The translations under genes were made by a program, and so were the position numbers. Under the pieces are notes generated by a model. That model saw only the letters and a list, made by a program, of their open reading frames with translations, was not told the origin of the DNA and did not search any database. Below, in pieces: positions 54,894 to 63,678 of a DNA stretch of 64,000 nucleotides. Position 1 is the first letter of the stretch; each line of letters opens with the position of its first letter. Origin of the DNA: JASSUD01 sp031963005 (lineage in GTDB: Bacteria > Pseudomonadota > Gammaproteobacteria > Burkholderiales > Burkholderiaceae); assembly GCA_031963005.1 (NCBI GenBank), contig JASSUL010000008.1, positions 36,076-100,075 on the forward strand, in the 5' to 3' direction.

Positions 54894-54976
54894 GAATGAC
54901 AAAATCGGCATTTAATAAGTCATTCAGATTGCATTAAAACTCAAGGAAAATTCTGAGGGTTCGGGCTTACAACCCC
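54894..54976 (-). repeat. Right terminal inverted repeat
   Basis: The inverted partner of 53033-53115. Its outer end (CCCC on the plus strand) is directly followed by GCCTA, the probable target duplication. Confidence 0.9.
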
Positions 54977-55169
54977 GCCTAAGAACCCATTTTTAGAAGA
55001 CGATATCTAAAAAGTCCACACATGCTCTAGAGTAGAGTCTAGAGCACGCCCCCTTATTGGCCTCTACCTATTTTGAAAGCGCAGAGAGAGAAGGTTTGCA
55101 GCATTATCAACGCTTACGAACAAACATATAGTAAAAAATCATGATGTAGCGTAAGCGATTCAATGAAAT

Positions 55170-55490
55170 TTACACGGGAAGATGAGAGGGAGTAGCTGGT
55201 CTAGCTTTAGCATGATATGCTGCAAATGTCATTAATACTAAGCTGGCATAAAGGGATAAAAATCCTCCCATGGCCATGCTATCTGTAGTACGAAGAGAGT
55301 AACCTTCATGGCCTAGAAATTGGATGCTTTGTGTAATTAGCGTTATTCCTAATGCGAACGAAATTCCAGCGCTAACTTGCAAGCATAATGCTCTTTTCGA
55401 TTCTAGTGGCTGTGACGTAAATGCTTTAGGCGGATTGATTACCAATACCCGAGGTGGAGTATTTGCAGTAAATGAAACAGGCACCGACAT
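55170..55490 (-). CDS. Small two-helix membrane protein, unknown
   Basis: The 106-residue protein has a 33-residue N-terminal stretch and two hydrophobic helices (about 36-58 and 72-92). A strong AGGAGAAG precedes the ATG. I recognise no family. It lies alone between the mobile unit and the RNA methyltransferase. Confidence 0.6.
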   Translation of the reverse strand: MSVPVSFTANTPPRVLVINPPKAFTSQPLESKRALCLQVSAGISFALGITLITQSIQFLGHEGYSLRTTDSMAMGGFLSLYASLVLMTFAAYHAKARPATPSHLPV

Positions 55491-55880
55491 TTTCTTCTCC
55501 TATGTAAAAATAGCATGCATTATAGGAAGCGCTCTAAAAGCATGTATAAAAAAGTAGAAGAAAAGTATAGTGAAGCGAAGCTTTTATTTAAAGAATGAAA
55601 AAACTTCGCCTAGCAGAATATTCTTCAAATTTATTACTGACAAGATGCCCCATCTTCCTGCAAATTATATTTAATATATGCTTTATAATTATTATTATTT
55701 AATGCAGGATGTGTATTAAAAGCCTATAAGGATAGACTGAAATCTAGCGCCTTGTATGCGCAAAAACGGAATTGTCGGTCGATATGGGCGTGTGGCAATA
55801 AACCTAAATTTTCGGATCACTTCACTCTGTATTTTTATAAATGTCACTATTTTTGAGCGCCCATTTTTAATGCGAAAAAT
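55491..55880. other. Intergenic gap, no gene seen
   Basis: No supported coding frame in 390 mostly AT-rich bases between the small membrane gene and the 3' end of the methyltransferase gene. Confidence 0.4.
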
Positions 55881-56681
55881 CTAAGCGTTGCGTTGGCGGC
55901 ACTGCTCGAATAAACAAACCGCAGCGGCCGCTGCGACATTAATGGATTCCATTCCGCCAGGTTGTGGGATGGTGACGCACTGTGTAGCGTGTTCACGCCA
56001 TATCGCAGAGACACCAGCGCCTTCGTTGCCCCAGATCCAGGCAAAAGGTTTGGTTAAATCTTCCTCATAGATCGAAGTGGCGTTGTGCGAGTCTGTAACG
56101 ACCAACGGCACGGCAAGGTGTGGCAAGAGTTGGTTTACCTCCATGCCTTCAAAAATATGCAGCAGAAAATGCGCCCCCATCCCCGCACGCAGCACTTTAG
56201 GAGACCATGCACAAGCCGTACCTGGTGCGCAAAATACATATTGAATACCGGCAGCAGCTGCGCTACGCAAGATAGAGCCCGCGTTACCTGCATCTTGTAC
56301 GCCATCGAGAATGAGGCAATCACTGGTAATTTGCGCTGGCAATTTGGGAGTAGGGATATCAATCAGGAAGATCACATTGCCGCCCTGCGCTGCGCGCGCT
56401 AAGGTCGACAATTGTGCGAAGAGCGCATCCGATAACGCCACAATACGCGCTGGATCAATGCGCGCCATGATGGGATCCAGGCTCTGCTGCATTTTATGAT
56501 CCGACAGCGCATGTTCAGCAATAATGCAGGCACGCGGTTGTCCTATCGTATCGAGATAGGTACCGGCTAAATGGAGCCCCTCAGCAAGCGCTTGGCCCGC
56601 CCGGCGTTCACGGGTGAGCGGGCCGGCGAGTTGCTTGAGCCGTTTAAAAAAAGAGTTATCACGCGCAGTAATGGTTTTCAT
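55881..56681 (-). CDS. SpoU/TrmH-family RNA 2'-O-methyltransferase
   Basis: The 266-residue protein has an N-terminal substrate-binding part (FFKRLKQLAGPLTRERRAGQALAEGLHL) and a SPOUT knot domain with motif 1 LDGVQDAGNAGSILRSAAAAG, motif 2 WIWGNEGAGVS and motif 3 IPQPGGMESINVAAAAAVCLFE. It methylates a ribose in rRNA or tRNA; the site is not clear from sequence. Relatives are annotated TsnR/YsgA-like. Confidence 0.92.
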   Translation of the reverse strand: MKTITARDNSFFKRLKQLAGPLTRERRAGQALAEGLHLAGTYLDTIGQPRACIIAEHALSDHKMQQSLDPIMARIDPARIVALSDALFAQLSTLARAAQGGNVIFLIDIPTPKLPAQITSDCLILDGVQDAGNAGSILRSAAAAGIQYVFCAPGTACAWSPKVLRAGMGAHFLLHIFEGMEVNQLLPHLAVPLVVTDSHNATSIYEEDLTKPFAWIWGNEGAGVSAIWREHATQCVTIPQPGGMESINVAAAAAVCLFEQCRQRNA

Positions 56682-57148
56682 TATTTAACCCCAATCCCAG
56701 TGAGGGATTAGGCAAGGGCAGGAGCAAAATAGGGGATATGAGAGAGGAGGGCGCAAAGCACTTCAAAGAGAATAGAGTTTGCATGCAGCCCCCTCCAAGA
56801 AAGGACAGAGCACTCTGCAGACAATCTTACCGAACTTTATGGCTTGATGGACGATTTCTGCAAAGAATTTGAACAACGCTCAAAAATTTGTTGCTCAAAA
56901 TTTGATCAATCTAAACAATGGCCTTGTCCTATATGGCGTTAAGAGAGATCGCACATACTTTTCAACGTAGTTATACACAATGTTTGTGAATAACATAAAG
57001 AGCACTGGACCAATTTATTGAGGGAGAGTCGCTGCCGATATTTCGCGGACGTCGGCTACAGACCTTACCGAATGTCCTCGCTTGCGCGTTGGATTGCGTT
57101 AATATGATTTATCTTAAAAGCCCGGAAAATTTCTTATAAAGCATAGAT
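56682..57148. other. Intergenic gap between methyltransferase and F-box/ankyrin genes
   Basis: No supported gene in 467 bases. It must contain the divergent promoters; no clear motif is seen. Confidence 0.4.
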
Positions 57149-58855
57149 ATGCCAACCATCTCCACAGGTCTTGTTGCACAGGCAGCTAATATTACTCAAT
57201 GTAGCAGAGATCATATTAGTGATTCCCAATCTATTGATTCCTCTAAAGTTTGCGATGAGACGACTATAGCTCCTATCGCAAAACCTTTAGGTGCGCTATC
57301 TCGATTACCTTTTGAGATTTTAACAATAGCCTTGCTGTATTGCCCGGAAAAAACTTTGGGCCTTTTTTCGCAAGTAAACCATTTTGCTTATGAAAAAGTG
57401 ATTTCTGTAAGGTTGGCTCTGTTTCAGCCTTATTCAGAAACAGTTGGCAAGTGGTTAAAAGAAGCTTTATTTTCCGATGAAGGTAAAAAAGAACTAAATA
57501 AAAATCTTATATTAAAAAATTTAGTCAAAGATACGCTTTCTGGAAAAGTAATAAGGGGCAATGTCGGTAAAATTATTGAGTGGATTTTATTTTCAAAACA
57601 TGAACTGACGCGACAGAAGTTAACTGAGATGGGGCTACTTGAATCGACGCAGACGTCTGCCGTCGCTGCTTCCTCTGAGGAAGCAGCCATTGGTAGTGCA
57701 GATTATGTTCAATATTTATCTCCCCAGCATACGACTCATTTTTATCTGTCTATAAATATTCTCTGCACTCAAGAGCCAGAGGCAGATTTAAATATTTGGT
57801 TTGATATTTCGCCCGATAATATGGGAAGAAAATTGCTACAAAAATTCTGTTATCGTCCTCTAGACGACGCTCAACTATCTGATTTAGAAAAAATAGATTT
57901 AGAAAAAATATTTCAAAGTAAGGCGTTCCTTAATGACGGTAGATATAAGCATCCTTTTCATTTTTATCCTGTAATAGAAGCCGTTTTACACAGAAATAAG
58001 CTGTCTTTAGAAAGATTGCTGCAAGAAGGTTTTAACGTTAATAGTCGTAACTATGCTGGAAAAAGTGCATTATATTTGGCTTTAACAGAAAGTTATGATG
58101 CCGATATAGCCCGGCTTTTGATTGATAAAGGGGCGATCATAGATTGGTCCGATCAAAGTCTTTGGGGAGCCCTATTACATGTAGCCGCCAGTAATGGTGA
58201 CATCGAAATGTTTAAGCGTGTGCGCAGGCTCGGAGTCAATATTGATTGGGTAAGTGTTCAAGGAGAACTCCCACTACACCTCGCAGTGAGAAATAATCAG
58301 TTTAATATGGTGAAGTACTTATGTGAAAATGAAAATGGTATAGCCATAAATAGTGTAACCATAAAATCGCCCAATAGATTGCTATCTGAAGAAGGGGTTA
58401 CTGCGCTGCATATTGCTGCGGAAAAAGGGTTCACAGATATAGCAGAATACTTGATTGATAACGGTGCTGACTTAGAAAGCCAATGCTGCTCCATTTTTGG
58501 AGATAAATATAATTCGTTAATTTTTGCAATCGAGAATGGACACTTTACTACAGTTAGACTTTTAGTAGAAAGAGGCGCAAACGTAAATGCAGAAGTTAGA
58601 TTCCTAAACAGTCCTCGAGAGCTTGCACTTCAAATAAATCGCCATGATATAGCCGCTTATTTACTCGAGCATGGAGCAGATCCATATCCTGGAATTACCC
58701 GATTGCCTGCAGCAATCAAGATCCCCATATATGCATTTCTTTATGGATGGGCTTTCTGTCGCTTATCTATAACATTCTTTTTTGCATATATAAAAATGGC
58801 TTTTATAAACTTAGCCTTTCCATATACGGTACTATACAGAAAGCTATATAGTTAA
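57149..58855 (+). CDS. F-box/ankyrin protein with C-terminal membrane segment
   Basis: The 568-residue protein has an F-box at about 50-88 (LSRLPFEILTIALLYCPEKT, then LFSQVNHFAYEKV), the clearest F-box in the window. Ankyrin repeats follow from about 265 to 525, such as SALYLALTESYDADIARLLI, ELPLHLAVRNNQFNMVKYLC and VTALHIAAEKGFTDIAEYLI. After the repeats a hydrophobic stretch of about 30 residues (near 530-560) could anchor it in a membrane. F-box plus ankyrin is a known layout of ubiquitin-hijacking effectors in intracellular bacteria, for example Legionella AnkB. Action on host SCF complexes is inference. Confidence 0.88.
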   Translation: MPTISTGLVAQAANITQCSRDHISDSQSIDSSKVCDETTIAPIAKPLGALSRLPFEILTIALLYCPEKTLGLFSQVNHFAYEKVISVRLALFQPYSETVGKWLKEALFSDEGKKELNKNLILKNLVKDTLSGKVIRGNVGKIIEWILFSKHELTRQKLTEMGLLESTQTSAVAASSEEAAIGSADYVQYLSPQHTTHFYLSINILCTQEPEADLNIWFDISPDNMGRKLLQKFCYRPLDDAQLSDLEKIDLEKIFQSKAFLNDGRYKHPFHFYPVIEAVLHRNKLSLERLLQEGFNVNSRNYAGKSALYLALTESYDADIARLLIDKGAIIDWSDQSLWGALLHVAASNGDIEMFKRVRRLGVNIDWVSVQGELPLHLAVRNNQFNMVKYLCENENGIAINSVTIKSPNRLLSEEGVTALHIAAEKGFTDIAEYLIDNGADLESQCCSIFGDKYNSLIFAIENGHFTTVRLLVERGANVNAEVRFLNSPRELALQINRHDIAAYLLEHGADPYPGITRLPAAIKIPIYAFLYGWAFCRLSITFFFAYIKMAFINLAFPYTVLYRKLYS

Positions 58856-59003
58856 TGATACATAATCACCATTCCGTCTAAAAAAGCAGTGACACTTGCC
58901 TTAGTCTTTGTAAAAGCAGGGAAAAGTAGCAAAAAAGAGTAAAGGCAAGGTAGGCGGCAAGTTTAGGATGCTTGCATATGCGGGGCAGGGTATCGGTATC
59001 TGG

Positions 59004-59345
59004 CTATGCAATTAAAATCTGCATTGTTTTCAACTTTTCCTGAATAAACATGCGGTGGTTATTCGTAAACCTGTTGTCATCGGCTGTGACTAAACGCTCT
59101 AGCTTTTGTAGCGGCTCTAGTTCATCAAGAACCGCATTTGTCACTTGATCGCCCGCGACTATAGATAATTCTTCCAGCTCTTTGAGCCGGCGCAGCATAG
59201 ACATGAGGCCATCAGCCGTAAATCCGCTGATAGATCTTAGGTCTAAACACCGTAACTTTGGTAGCTGTTCTATTTCATTTGGTAGCTGCCCTATTTCAAT
59301 CTGGCTAACAAAATTGATTGGGTGACAGGGTGAAATACAAAGCAT
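59004..59345 (-). pseudogene. Truncated leucine-rich repeat fragment
   Basis: The 113-residue frame contains about three LRR units (LRCLDLRSISGFTADGLMSM) closely like the repeats in the protein at 53398-54705 (GFTTDGLVSMLKELK). It lacks an F-box and a clear N-terminus. It lies eight bases after the 59353-60432 gene on the same strand. Best read as the 3' remnant of a larger LRR gene, though a short translated protein cannot be excluded. Confidence 0.55.
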
Positions 59346-59352
59346 TTTTATT

Positions 59353-60432
59353 TTATATATTTATAAGTGTCTTTTTTCTTTCTAGAAATATATTAATTTT
59401 TTCACCTCGTGCATTTTTCAGCTCATCTAAGCTTTCTTTAGAATTTTCCGAGGCACCACGATAGATTAAATTTATTGTTGTAAGTTTTTGATGTTCTTTA
59501 AAATTATCAAGCATAGCACCTCTAGTATCTTCATCAAGTGGAAGGCATTCAATTTTTAAGCTAAGAATTTTAGGTGGTAAATTTTTTATTATTTTTATTA
59601 AATCCTCCTGAGAAGGAGAAAAAGCTGCAGTATATTCAACAATACTCTCTTCCTTGTCCTTGTGAATAAAAAGTTCAAATTCAGATACAGGAAAACCTAT
59701 GCTAATACCCAAGTGTTCCGATTTTATTTTAGGAAGAAATTCAATCAAAAAATCAACATCTTTATCAAACATTAACCCTGAAAGATTCATGCGCCGAATA
59801 GGTGCATTTTCTAATTTAGATAATATAGCGTAGTTACCTATCCTATCAAAATAAATTTCAGTAAAATCTATAAATTCTATTCCTTTATTTTTTTCCAAGA
59901 AAGATAAAAATTCATTAATAAAAAAAGACTGATCATTAGGCTGTTTAAGATTTAAAGCCAAGCTTAAATTTTTTACATCTTTCTTTGGAAATAAAGCAAT
60001 AAGAGCCAACCAATCTTTGGGAATTTTTTTAGCACGATTAATATTTTCAGTTAATCTTTGAAGACTAGATTCTAATTCTTCCTCTTTCGTGAGTTTTTCT
60101 TTTTGTGACTTTAGCAAGAAAAAATCTTCATATAACTCTGAAAGGCTATAAGATTTGCTACTTATATTAGTTCGATCTATAGGAATATCTATGTAAGGTG
60201 CAGCATCTAACACCTTTTTGATTTTATAAAAACATTCTATCGTACTTAAAATTCCATCATTGTAGATAGCTTCGATGGCAGACCTACAAGCTTTAAATCC
60301 TTCTCTAGTAACATCCTCGTCACAAAAGCTATCCTCAGAACTCATTATATTTTTATTATCATTTGATTCATAAAGTGATAAATTATTTAAATTTGGAAAT
60401 GCACCACGATTTAAATGAGATGGTATATACAT
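59353..60432 (-). CDS. Leucine-rich repeat protein, AT-rich, possible effector
   Basis: The 359-residue protein has a mostly helical N-terminal half (about 1-150) and weaker RI-type LRRs in the second half (APIRRMNLSGLMFDKDVDFL, LPPKILSLKIECLPLDEDTR). No F-box is evident and there is no signal peptide. AGGA nine bases before the ATG supports the start. The gene is much more AT-rich than core genes nearby, like the next LRR gene, so transfer is likely. Function unknown. Confidence 0.7.
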   Translation of the reverse strand: MYIPSHLNRGAFPNLNNLSLYESNDNKNIMSSEDSFCDEDVTREGFKACRSAIEAIYNDGILSTIECFYKIKKVLDAAPYIDIPIDRTNISSKSYSLSELYEDFFLLKSQKEKLTKEEELESSLQRLTENINRAKKIPKDWLALIALFPKKDVKNLSLALNLKQPNDQSFFINEFLSFLEKNKGIEFIDFTEIYFDRIGNYAILSKLENAPIRRMNLSGLMFDKDVDFLIEFLPKIKSEHLGISIGFPVSEFELFIHKDKEESIVEYTAAFSPSQEDLIKIIKNLPPKILSLKIECLPLDEDTRGAMLDNFKEHQKLTTINLIYRGASENSKESLDELKNARGEKINIFLERKKTLINI

Positions 60433-60867
60433 AATTTATTATCCTGGCGATTGAGGAAAAAATTTTTATCTCACCATTAATTACTCAAAGAGATTTTTAT
60501 TTTCCTCATTTATTTAAGGAGACGCTGATTTTCTCCAAAGAGCGAGAAGATAGGGTGGTCAACTCATGTTAGAACCACAGTACATTGTTAATCATTGCAG
60601 CTTATGTCATTCCACTATGTAGTGAGGAAGCTTGAATTAATCTGGGTTGAGATTTCATCTTGAGGCAAATGACCAAGTGACAGCTGGTGCCAACAAATAA
60701 ATATTTATAAAGAGCATAAAGCTATGAATCCAGCAAGAATCTCTGATCTCGACTCCTTGGCTAACAGGCTGTCAACCTCAGGAGATGACTAATTATCACT
60801 ATCTTCAAATATCAAGGCAAAGTTCAGATGTCGCATCTCCAGCAAAGTTGAAATGTCGTAATTCATT
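60433..60867. other. Gap with a probable IS end at its right side
   Basis: No supported gene. Bases 60829-60858 (TGTCGCAT ... GTTGAAATGTCG) match, in inverted orientation, the end of the decayed transposon at 63132-63160. The stretch 60650-60820 is less AT-rich than the flanking LRR genes and may be an unrecognised IS remnant. Confidence 0.5.
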
Positions 60868-61962
60868 CTAAAATGTTACTTCAACAAATTTTTTAGTATT
60901 AGCAGTATCAATTTCCAATCTTCGCATTTTTTCTTTAACTTCTTTTGTCGCAGAAAAATAGAACAATTCTAATTGTTCAACATTAGATTTTTTTATTGCA
61001 TCACATATGATGTCTGCATGCTGAGTTTGATTAAGTGTGGCCCGAACAAGATAAATTACCTTTATGCTTTTTGGTAAATTTTTAAATAATTCCACAAGCT
61101 TGCCCTCAGAGAGGCGACTGCAATCAAGCCCTAGCGCATAAATGTTTAACTTTGGTAGATATTCAACTAAAATTTCACAGCCATTATTTTCAATTCCATT
61201 ATTTTCAATTTGAGGATTTATCAGTTCTATCAAGCAGATTTCTATATTCATTAAATTTGGTAAAATTTCTTGTAGATCAGATTCATTAATTTTACAGTGA
61301 TTTATTTGCAATCTTTTAATATACGTTAAATTTTTATTTTCTTTTAAAAACAATCCAAATTTCATAAAAAAAATAGAATGAAGATGCTCATTATCCAAAT
61401 TTATATTTGAATAATCCAAAAAATCTATCTTTAAATCCAAATATTCCACATTTCTCTTTAAAAGAAAACATTTAAGCGTGCGAAGCATCACCGCATGAGA
61501 GTAAGAAATGCTAAGGTCCAAAAATTTTTTGTCATATAATATTTTTTCAATTTTTTTCTCAACATCCAATAGCGGTTCACCTATGGAGCTATTGTAAATA
61601 TTGTTAATTTCACTTTTTAGTTTTTTTGTTTCATACTCAATTCTCTGCATTCTTAAAGGATTATATGATTTATATAATGTATCAATTTCTTTCTTAAAGC
61701 TCTGATTCAAAACTCTATACTTAATTATTTCTTTAGGGTGAAACCCTAATTTTTCGCATATTTTAAAAATATTTTCCCAAATTTCCACTGGAAAAATATT
61801 CTCTAGCCGTGACGGAGATACGCTAGATAAATATTTTATTGGGATGTAATCTGCTGATTCTGATGCAGTGCTTTTATCATCTTGCAAAGAATCTTCGGCA
61901 GACAGTACCTGACGGGGTAGTACGGGTGATAAGCTATTTGTACTTAAAACTGGGCCAGTCAT
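60868..61962 (-). CDS. F-box-like/leucine-rich repeat protein, probable effector
   Basis: The 364-residue protein has a disordered N-terminus, a possible F-box at about 54-96 (LENIFPVEIWENIFKICEKL, then IIKYRVLNQSFKKEI) and LRRs from about 150 on (YIKRLQINHCKINESDLQEI, KVIYLVRATLNQTQHADIIC). AGGAG nine bases upstream supports the ATG at 61962. Very AT-rich, unlike the transposase next to it. It lies within the apparent ends of the ISNCY-like element. The F-box call is tentative; the LRR is better supported. Confidence 0.75.
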   Translation of the reverse strand: MTGPVLSTNSLSPVLPRQVLSAEDSLQDDKSTASESADYIPIKYLSSVSPSRLENIFPVEIWENIFKICEKLGFHPKEIIKYRVLNQSFKKEIDTLYKSYNPLRMQRIEYETKKLKSEINNIYNSSIGEPLLDVEKKIEKILYDKKFLDLSISYSHAVMLRTLKCFLLKRNVEYLDLKIDFLDYSNINLDNEHLHSIFFMKFGLFLKENKNLTYIKRLQINHCKINESDLQEILPNLMNIEICLIELINPQIENNGIENNGCEILVEYLPKLNIYALGLDCSRLSEGKLVELFKNLPKSIKVIYLVRATLNQTQHADIICDAIKKSNVEQLELFYFSATKEVKEKMRRLEIDTANTKKFVEVTF

Positions 61963-62086
61963 AATAACTTACTCCTATTTTTAGGTGGATTAGGATCGCT
62001 TCGTCTAGCGAGTCTATATGTATATATTAATTCGCATTTTTTAGGTCATAGGTTCCTATTCTAAATACAGCCTAAAAAACGAGGGA

Positions 62087-63094
62087 TTAGAGCCGATTAA
62101 ATTGAGTGTGATGAGATTTTCTATCGCGATGAGCGGCTTCGCGCATAACTGCTGCTGTCAGATCATCGGCTGTAAATTCGCATTGTTTCTTGGTTCCTGC
62201 TTTACGCTCTTTCTGACAGGGTGCAGCGCCTTGATTAGTTCTGGATGGAGAGCTGCCAGCACGCCGATTATCACGTTGAGCTTGCATGCATTGCGCCACC
62301 TGCAGAACATGACTCAACCGTTTATGCTCAACCACTGCGCCCCTTGATCGATCTCAGACAATCTGTCATAGAGTCGATAGGGAAGGGAAGCACCATTAGC
62401 CCGTAACTCAATGCGACCGTCAGGATATTCGTAAACTTCGATGTATTTGTTAATCAGTTTGCGGGTTGCATCTGTGAACAGGCTTACCGTGTTGCTCAAG
62501 ATAAGTGCGTGTCGCTTCAAAATAGCTAAAGGTGGATTCTGTAGCGGTAAAATGCAAGTGCATGATGCGGCTGGTGGCATCGTCGATATAGACCAACAAT
62601 GTACAGCTAGGGCCCCGATCCTCAAACCAATGGTGATCACTGCCACCAATTTGAATAAGCTCGCCCAGGCATGCCCGCCGCGCACGCGGCTGATACACTT
62701 TTGGCGGCCTCTGTCTGCGCGGCACCCATAAACCAGCCTCTATCATACAGCGCCGGATGGTTTCCTTGGAGGCCACAACACCATGGCATTCTCGAAGCTT
62801 CTCACAGGCTAGCGTCGGCCCGAAATCAGCGTAGCGATCTCGTATCAAACCAAGCGAGTGGTGCATCACACCTTCTGGTAACTGGTTGTTGCTCGGACGT
62901 CCATTCCGTTTGGAAATTAATCCTGCCGCACCTTCAGTACGATACCGCACCACCATACGTTCTATCTGCCGTCGGCTTAATTCAAGTCGTTCGGCTGCCT
63001 TACCTGGCTTGAGCAAGCCATCTACCACAGCCTGGATTACTTTAAGCTTATCAAGTTCTCGCATCGTCATTGTTATCGTGTTTGGTGCAGCCAT
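62087..63094 (-). pseudogene. Decayed ISNCY-like transposase
   Basis: The N-terminal 214 codons (62450-63094) hold a helix-turn-helix (LSRRQIERMVVRYRTEGAAG) and the start of the DDE core (GGSDHHWFEDRG, then LVYIDDATSRIMHLHF). At EQHGKPV the frame jumps to the C-terminal part (KYIEVYEYPDGRIELRANGA), found in another frame at 62314-62500. The last piece (VEHKRLSHVLQVAQ) is in a third frame at 62087-62335. About 140 residues of the catalytic core, including the later acidic residues, are missing. It cannot be active. Confidence 0.88.
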
Positions 63095-63678
63095 GCCGCG
63101 CTCCTATATGAAGGAGTGGGAGCATGCCATGCGACATTTCAAGTTTGCCAAAATGCGACACTGACACTACAACTTTGCTCTTACATCAAAAAGGTTGATA
63201 ATTTGTCTTATGTAAAATACAGAAATAGTTATCCGCTCAACCAAAAATAGCTCTCGCCTTAAACAGGCAATATTAATCCCGCCTCAATAGCTGCTTGCTG
63301 TGCAACCTGCCACTCGCCATAAAAAACCATTGCCAGCGTGTAGGACATAACAAAGATAAGAACCAAATCCATTTTTATAAAAGTGATATGTCTGTGAATC
63401 GCACACTTAAGGTTAAGGCTAGGATTCGTTTCTCAACGGTAATATCAGAAAGATTGCGACAAAATCTTAAAAAAGCAATGGCGGCGCTATACATCAGCAA
63501 AAATCACCTAATAATTACGTGAGCTTTTATCTATAAAATCCCTGTTGTTTTTGTATGGCCGCCCTGCTTTTTTGATCATTCTAGATAACCTCTACCGCAC
63601 TGGTTTTATCTTGATAAACCGACATTGCCAGGGCTGCTGCATTTTTATCAACAGCCCAATCCTGCTAGGAAAAAATTA
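63095..63678. other. Gap with the right end of the ISNCY-like element
   Basis: Bases 63132-63160 are the putative transposon end. The remaining bases show no supported gene. Confidence 0.45.

Larger units (their letters stand above)
53033..54976. mobile_element. Putative Tn3-family-derived miniature element carrying an F-box/LRR gene
   Basis: Two 83-base inverted repeats (53033-53115 and 54894-54976) match except at one position. Each starts GGGGTTGTAAGCCCGAACCC at the outer end. Directly outside both ends lies the same five bases, GCCTA (53028-53032 and 54977-54981). GGGG termini and 5-bp target duplication are hallmarks of Tn3-family elements; non-autonomous derivatives (TIMEs) can move genes lying between two copies. 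The unit has no transposase and contains only the effector-like gene, a palindrome and noncoding DNA. The repeats and direct repeat are seen directly; the Tn3 assignment is inference. Confidence 0.75.
60829..63160. mobile_element. Putative ISNCY-like element with an LRR passenger gene
   Basis: Imperfect inverted ends lie at 60829-60858 and 63132-63160. They share TGTCGCAT, then GCAAA and TTGAAATGTCG with one base change and a one-base gap. Between them are a decayed transposase (62087-63094) and the LRR gene at 60868-61962, which stops only nine bases from the left end. An intact IS would have its end soon after the transposase stop, so the LRR gene appears to be a passenger. I see no target duplication. 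The left end could instead come from another decayed copy. Confidence 0.5.

Noticed and set aside
62450..63094. Complete transposase gene
   Set aside because: It is only the N-terminal half; the C-terminal parts lie in two other frames and the middle of the DDE core is missing.
63295..63522. Small plus-strand protein of 75 residues
   Set aside because: No ribosome-binding site, no recognisable motif, and composition like noncoding DNA.
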